The notes beneath the pieces are model-generated. The model made no database searches, had not been told where the DNA came from, and saw nothing but the letters and a program-made list of their open reading frames with translations. Source: an uncultured delta proteobacterium (GTDB taxonomy: Bacteria > Myxococcota_A > Polyangia > Polyangiales > Ga0077539). From it: a stretch of DNA of 17,585 nt. This document shows, in pieces, positions 14,585 through 17,585 of the stretch (positions are counted from its first letter, which is position 1; every line of letters starts with the position of its first letter). The translations under genes were made by a program, and so were the position numbers. The DNA lies in NCBI GenBank assembly GCA_903860995.1, contig CAIOSS010001414.1, positions 1-17,585 on the forward strand, given 5' to 3'.

Positions 14585-16033
14585 TCAGCCGAGCGGGGCG
14601 GCCTTCACGGCGGCGCGGCCGTCCTTGACGACCACCGAGAAGCGGGCGCTGCGGCTGCGGGCGCGGGCGACCACCTCCGCGCGGCTCTTCTGGAGCGTGG
14701 CGGAGAAGCGCTCCCACGTCACGTCGGCGGCCTCGCCGCACTCCCGGCGGCGCGCGACGAACTGCTCGTACACCTCGCGCCACTGCCGCTGCTCGTCGGC
14801 CTCGTTGAGCGGCATGCGCTGGTTGACGGGGGTGCCCGGCGCGTCGCCCGGGATGGACAGCAGCGACTCCAGGTCGTTGACGCTCCGGAGCTTGCCGCCG
14901 GAGCGCTCGATCTCGCGCTTCACCACCTCGTCGATGCCGTCGTTGGCGGCCACCGCCACGTCGCGGGCGAAGCCGTCGAGCAGCAGCGGGTCGACCCGGT
15001 TGAGGGGGCCCCTCTGGAGGTCGCGCATCGCCGCGACGAGTCGCTTCTTCTTGCTGTCGTACTCCCAGTAGAAGAGCGCGAAGCCCACGAGGATGAGCGC
15101 CGCCACCCCTCCGAGGATGGCCCCGAGCGGCACCCGGCCCATGTCGTCCTTCGAGGCGCGGAGGAGGAAGTCCGTGGGCATCGTGGGCAGGCCCCGGCCG
15201 ACGGCGATGCCCGCGCCCACGCTGCCCGGCAGGGCGCCGTAGGACACCCGGCCGAGGTTGTCGGGCAGCTCGAAGGACGCCGCGCCGTGGGCGGTCCAGT
15301 CGGGCCGCTGGGCGAGCGTGCGCAGCGGGTCGGAGAGGGTGCCCTCGCGCGGCGCCGGCACTCCCCCGGCCTCGGGCACCGGGGTGTACGCGCCGTAGGT
15401 CTGCGTGGCGCCGAAGAGGATCACCGACGCGCCGGGGACGAGCTGCGCGACGTTTTCGATGAAGCGCGCGTGGATCGCCATGCCGTGCACCACCGCGCCG
15501 ACGTAGTAGCGCCCCTCGGAGATGACCGGCCGGGCGGCCATGCGGTACGCCGTGCCCGCGATCTCCCAGATGTCGTCGCGCACGTTGCCCGCGATGGCGC
15601 GCTCGACGAGGGGGAGGCCTCCGACGTACTGGCCGACCTCGTTCTCCTGCAGCCCGACGCGCCCGACGACGACGCCGCGGGGGTCGACCGCGAAGAGCAC
15701 CTCGCCGCGCAGCGGCCCGAGGCCCTGGTTGAGCTCGCGCAGCCGGGTGGTGATGGCCGTGCCGATGACCGCGGGCGTGTCGGCGGTGCGCCGGGTGGCG
15801 GTCACCATCAGCGCCACGAGGCTGGCGTCGGAGGACACCGGGCCGATGTCGTCGAGCCGCGTGCGCGCGTCACGCCGGAGGAACTCCTCCACGATGCGCC
15901 GGTCGCTGTCGACCATGGTGGCCACGTCCGTCGCGCGGTCGTGGTCGTAGGTCTTGCGCGCGAGCGTCATCGCCGCCACCGAGGCCCCGGCGACCAGCGC
16001 CAGCAACACCATCCAGAACCTGGAGAACAACAT
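14585..16033 (-). CDS. Two-TM sensor-like membrane protein, MXAN_5187-type
   Basis: This encodes 482 residues. An N-terminal transmembrane helix (about 6-25) is followed by an extracytoplasmic domain (about 26-300) with a Cache/PAS-like pattern: EVLFAVDPRGVVVGRVGLQE (111-130), GGLPLVERAI (138-147) and YRMAARPVI...YYVGAVVHG (163-184). A second helix (about 303-324) with a KKKR stop-transfer leads to a cytoplasmic part of about 155 residues. The last 75 residues (VYEQFVARRRECGE, then RFSVVVKDGRAAVKA) match my recollection of the conserved MXAN_5187 C-terminal domain of myxobacteria, whose biochemical role I do not know. No histidine kinase, GGDEF or HAMP signature is visible, so output is probably through protein contacts. 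ATG 16033 follows the upstream stop by 18 bases, so the gene is almost certainly cotranscribed with the cupredoxin-like gene. The topology is well supported; the family name is less so. Confidence 0.8.
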   Translation of the reverse strand: MLFSRFWMVLLALVAGASVAAMTLARKTYDHDRATDVATMVDSDRRIVEEFLRRDARTRLDDIGPVSSDASLVALMVTATRRTADTPAVIGTAITTRLRELNQGLGPLRGEVLFAVDPRGVVVGRVGLQENEVGQYVGGLPLVERAIAGNVRDDIWEIAGTAYRMAARPVISEGRYYVGAVVHGMAIHARFIENVAQLVPGASVILFGATQTYGAYTPVPEAGGVPAPREGTLSDPLRTLAQRPDWTAHGAASFELPDNLGRVSYGALPGSVGAGIAVGRGLPTMPTDFLLRASKDDMGRVPLGAILGGVAALILVGFALFYWEYDSKKKRLVAAMRDLQRGPLNRVDPLLLDGFARDVAVAANDGIDEVVKREIERSGGKLRSVNDLESLLSIPGDAPGTPVNQRMPLNEADEQRQWREVYEQFVARRRECGEAADVTWERFSATLQKSRAEVVARARSRSARFSVVVKDGRAAVKAAPLG

Positions 16034-16051
16034 CGCCGACCGCTCCGCTTC

Positions 16052-16822
16052 TCAGTGATCCCGACGCCGGTGGTGGTGGTTGTCGTCCGCGGGCGCGGCG
16101 GGTGCCGCCGCGGGCGCCCCGGGCGCCGCGCCGAGGGTGAGCGTCACGGTGGCCTCGTGCCCCGCGACGGTGACGTCCGCCGAGCCCCGCTCGACGCCCT
16201 CGTAGTAGGCCTTCACGGTGTACGAGCCGTCTTCGAGCGCGGCGAGGAAGGCCCCCGCGCGGTCGGCCGCGAGCACCCTCCCCTGCCCCGGCCCGGCGAC
16301 CAGCCAGCACCGGAAGGTGGGCTGCCGCGCGTCGCGCAGCTCGTAGGTTCCGGCGGCGGGCAGGGCCACCTGGCGCCGCGTGCGCGAGGCGGTGATCTCG
16401 GCCGGCACCACCCGCTCGTCGCGCCCCTGGCGCACCACATAGAACTCGTGGCCGAGCATGTCTTGATTGTCGATGGTGAGCGTGGTGCCGGGCGAGAGCA
16501 GCACCGTCCCGGGCCGGCACCGGCCGCCCTCGACGGGCACCGTCACGGGCTGCCGCGACTCAGCGACGCCCGCGCCGGTGAGCACGACCGCGACGTCGCG
16601 CTCGACGTTGGCCCTCGGCGCCGAGAGGGCGAGCGCCCCGTTGGGCACCTCCCAGAAGGCCCCGCGCCACCGCGCCGGCGTCGCCCGGGGCGACGGGCCG
16701 AGCGCGTCGGCGCCCGCCAGCGTGCCGCGGACCTCGTGCGCGAAGGCCGAGCCCGTCGCGACGCATACCAGCGCGGTAAGTAGCACCCACCGACGCGACC
16801 CCGGAGACCACCGCCTTGGCAT
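16052..16822 (-). CDS. Exported cupredoxin-like protein with His-rich tail
   Basis: This encodes 256 residues from ATG 16822. A TTG 39 bases upstream is possible, but the ATG gives a better signal peptide: MPRRWSPGSRRW, then a hydrophobic core ending in SAFA-HE, cut near residue 28. Residues about 105-180 look like a cupredoxin (plastocyanin-type) fold: GTVLLSPGTTLTIDNQD (105-121), GHEFYVV (124-130), LPAAGTYELRD (154-164) and FRCWLVAGPG (170-179). The first His (125) and the Cys (172) could be copper ligands, but the usual second His and the Met after the Cys are not evident, so metal binding is doubtful. A second beta-module follows (about 192-230, LEDGSYTVKAYYEG), resembling PEGA or carboxypeptidase-regulatory folds. 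The chain ends in an Ala/Pro linker and a His/Arg-rich tail (HHHRRRDH). It lies 61 bases after the ArsA-like gene and 18 before the sensor, so a shared operon is likely. Its function is unknown. Confidence 0.75.
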   Translation of the reverse strand: MPRRWSPGSRRWVLLTALVCVATGSAFAHEVRGTLAGADALGPSPRATPARWRGAFWEVPNGALALSAPRANVERDVAVVLTGAGVAESRQPVTVPVEGGRCRPGTVLLSPGTTLTIDNQDMLGHEFYVVRQGRDERVVPAEITASRTRRQVALPAAGTYELRDARQPTFRCWLVAGPGQGRVLAADRAGAFLAALEDGSYTVKAYYEGVERGSADVTVAGHEATVTLTLGAAPGAPAAAPAAPADDNHHHRRRDH

Positions 16823-16883
16823 CACGAGCGCATGGGACACCGTTCCGCGCGACGGCGTCAATCGACGAGTGGGCGGCGACGGA

Positions 16884-17585
16884 CTACAGGCTGCCGAGAC
16901 CGCGGGCGAGGGTCTCGATGTCGGCCCGCCGCACCTGCTCGACGGCCAGCGCGGGGAGCATCACCTTGCTGCCGGGGAGCTTCGCGAGGCGCTCGATCAT
17001 GGTGCGCTGGAGGGCCTCGCGGCGGGCGCGGGAGAGCCCCACGCGGGCGACGCCTTCGAGGGCGGAGGCGCGGGCGAGCACCTCCGCGGCGGCGCGCGCG
17101 GGCTCGACCCCGGTCTTGAAGAGGGGCGTGAGCACCTGGTTGATGACCAGCTTGGCCATCGGGAGCTGAAGCTCGCCGGTGAGCCGGGGGATGAGCTCTT
17201 CGGTCTCCGCGGTGGGCATCTCTTCGGCGAGGGTGACCACCACCATGCCCGACTGCCGCGGGTCGCGCATGATGGCGAGGCCCTCCTCGGCCTCGCGGCG
17301 CAGGAGGCCGATGGGCGCCACGGCGGTGATCACCTGCGGCACGCGCAACATCTGGAGGCCGTGCCCCGTGGCGGGCGCGTCGAGGATGACCAGGTCGTAG
17401 ACGGGGCGGCCGTTTTCCTGCTGCTTGACGTGGTACAGCGTCTTGCCGAGCATGGACCACGCGTCCATCCCGGGGACGGCGCGGAGGAAGCCCTTGACGG
17501 CGCGGTTGTCCATCACGGCCTTGTAGAGGGCGCGCACCTTCAGGATCATCATCCCGTACTCGTCGAGGCACGTCTCCGGGTCGAG
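16884..17585 (-). CDS. ArsA/GET3-family ATPase, C-terminal part (cut by window edge)
   Basis: The frame is open from the right edge to TAG at 16886-16884, giving 233 residues of the C-terminal part. It begins LDPETCLDEYGMMILKVRALY, so the apparent internal Met is not the start. Family marks are the switch-II-like segment DLVILDAPATGHGLQML (ArsA/GET3 have D-x-APTGH-T-x-x-LL), the short helix PQVITAVAPIG after it, TLAEEMPTAET and LVINQV (the NxV adenine-side motif). The N-terminal P-loop lies outside the window. Members form dimers and use ATP either to drive arsenite export with ArsB or to deliver tail-anchored membrane proteins. In myxobacteria such proteins often occur without ars genes, and none is seen here, so arsenic resistance should not be assumed. 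The next genes downstream encode an exported and a membrane protein, and a tail-anchored kinase lies a few kilobases away. Confidence 0.88.
   Translation of the reverse strand, partial: LDPETCLDEYGMMILKVRALYKAVMDNRAVKGFLRAVPGMDAWSMLGKTLYHVKQQENGRPVYDLVILDAPATGHGLQMLRVPQVITAVAPIGLLRREAEEGLAIMRDPRQSGMVVVTLAEEMPTAETEELIPRLTGELQLPMAKLVINQVLTPLFKTGVEPARAAAEVLARASALEGVARVGLSRARREALQRTMIERLAKLPGSKVMLPALAVEQVRRADIETLARGLGSL

Noticed and set aside
16823..16861. TTG start giving 13 more residues on the cupredoxin-like protein
   Set aside because: It has no ribosome-binding sequence and puts extra residues before an otherwise standard signal peptide. It cannot be excluded, because the ATG also lacks a clear Shine-Dalgarno sequence.
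16884..17585. Arsenic-resistance assignment (arsA)
   Set aside because: Only the C-terminal part is visible, no arsB/arsD/arsR genes are nearby, and ArsA-like ATPases of unknown client are common in myxobacteria.

Overview
The window is GC-rich and has the gene content of a myxobacterium (phylum Myxococcota): membrane-anchored Hanks-type Ser/Thr kinase-like proteins, a SWIM-finger SNF2 ATPase, a TonB-dependent receptor carrying its own TonB-C-like domain, lipoproteins with Asp/Thr/Pro-rich stalks, and a sensor protein that looks like the MXAN_5187 family. The exact genus cannot be told from the sequence. The coding strand always shows strong G/C bias at third codon positions, which produces long antisense shadow ORFs that I have left out. 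No RNA gene, CRISPR array, insertion sequence, integrase or attachment site was seen.

Layout. (A) 1-7802, all minus strand. A tightly packed run reads, in transcription order, SNF2/SWIM helicase-like ATPase (7802-4080), a conserved hypothetical protein (4083-3619, 4-base overlap), a TonB-C/plug/barrel outer-membrane receptor (3628-1205, 10-base overlap) and a Cys-containing lipoprotein (1205-300, 1-base overlap). After a 117-base gap with a hairpin comes the start of another lipoprotein (182 to beyond the left edge). (B) 7803-8044 is a 242-base spacer that should hold the promoter of that run; it contains a perfect 15-base dyad. (C) 8045-12101 is a divergent pair sharing a 109-base spacer: on the minus strand a kinase-like domain that has lost its catalytic residues, a transmembrane helix and an extracytoplasmic FG-GAP/VCBS-type repeat region; on the plus strand an apparently active Ser/Thr kinase with a C-terminal membrane anchor. 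(D) 12128-17585, all minus strand: the C-terminal part of an ArsA/GET3-family ATPase, an exported cupredoxin-like protein, a two-TM sensor of MXAN_5187 type and an unusual NAD-dependent DNA ligase with two BRCT domains separated by heptapeptide repeats. Spacings of 61, 18 and 69 bases allow one transcript.

How the parts may work together. The kinase/pseudokinase pair is the best candidate for something undescribed: an inactive, membrane-spanning, propeller-bearing receptor encoded back to back with an active tail-anchored kinase suggests a two-part signalling unit. The receptor-lipoprotein pair in block A probably acts together at the outer membrane; why it is translationally coupled to a SNF2 ATPase is not obvious. 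The ligase in block D departs from textbook LigA at its nucleotide-binding motif and linker and may be a second, specialised ligase. These functional links are inferences from gene order and domain content.
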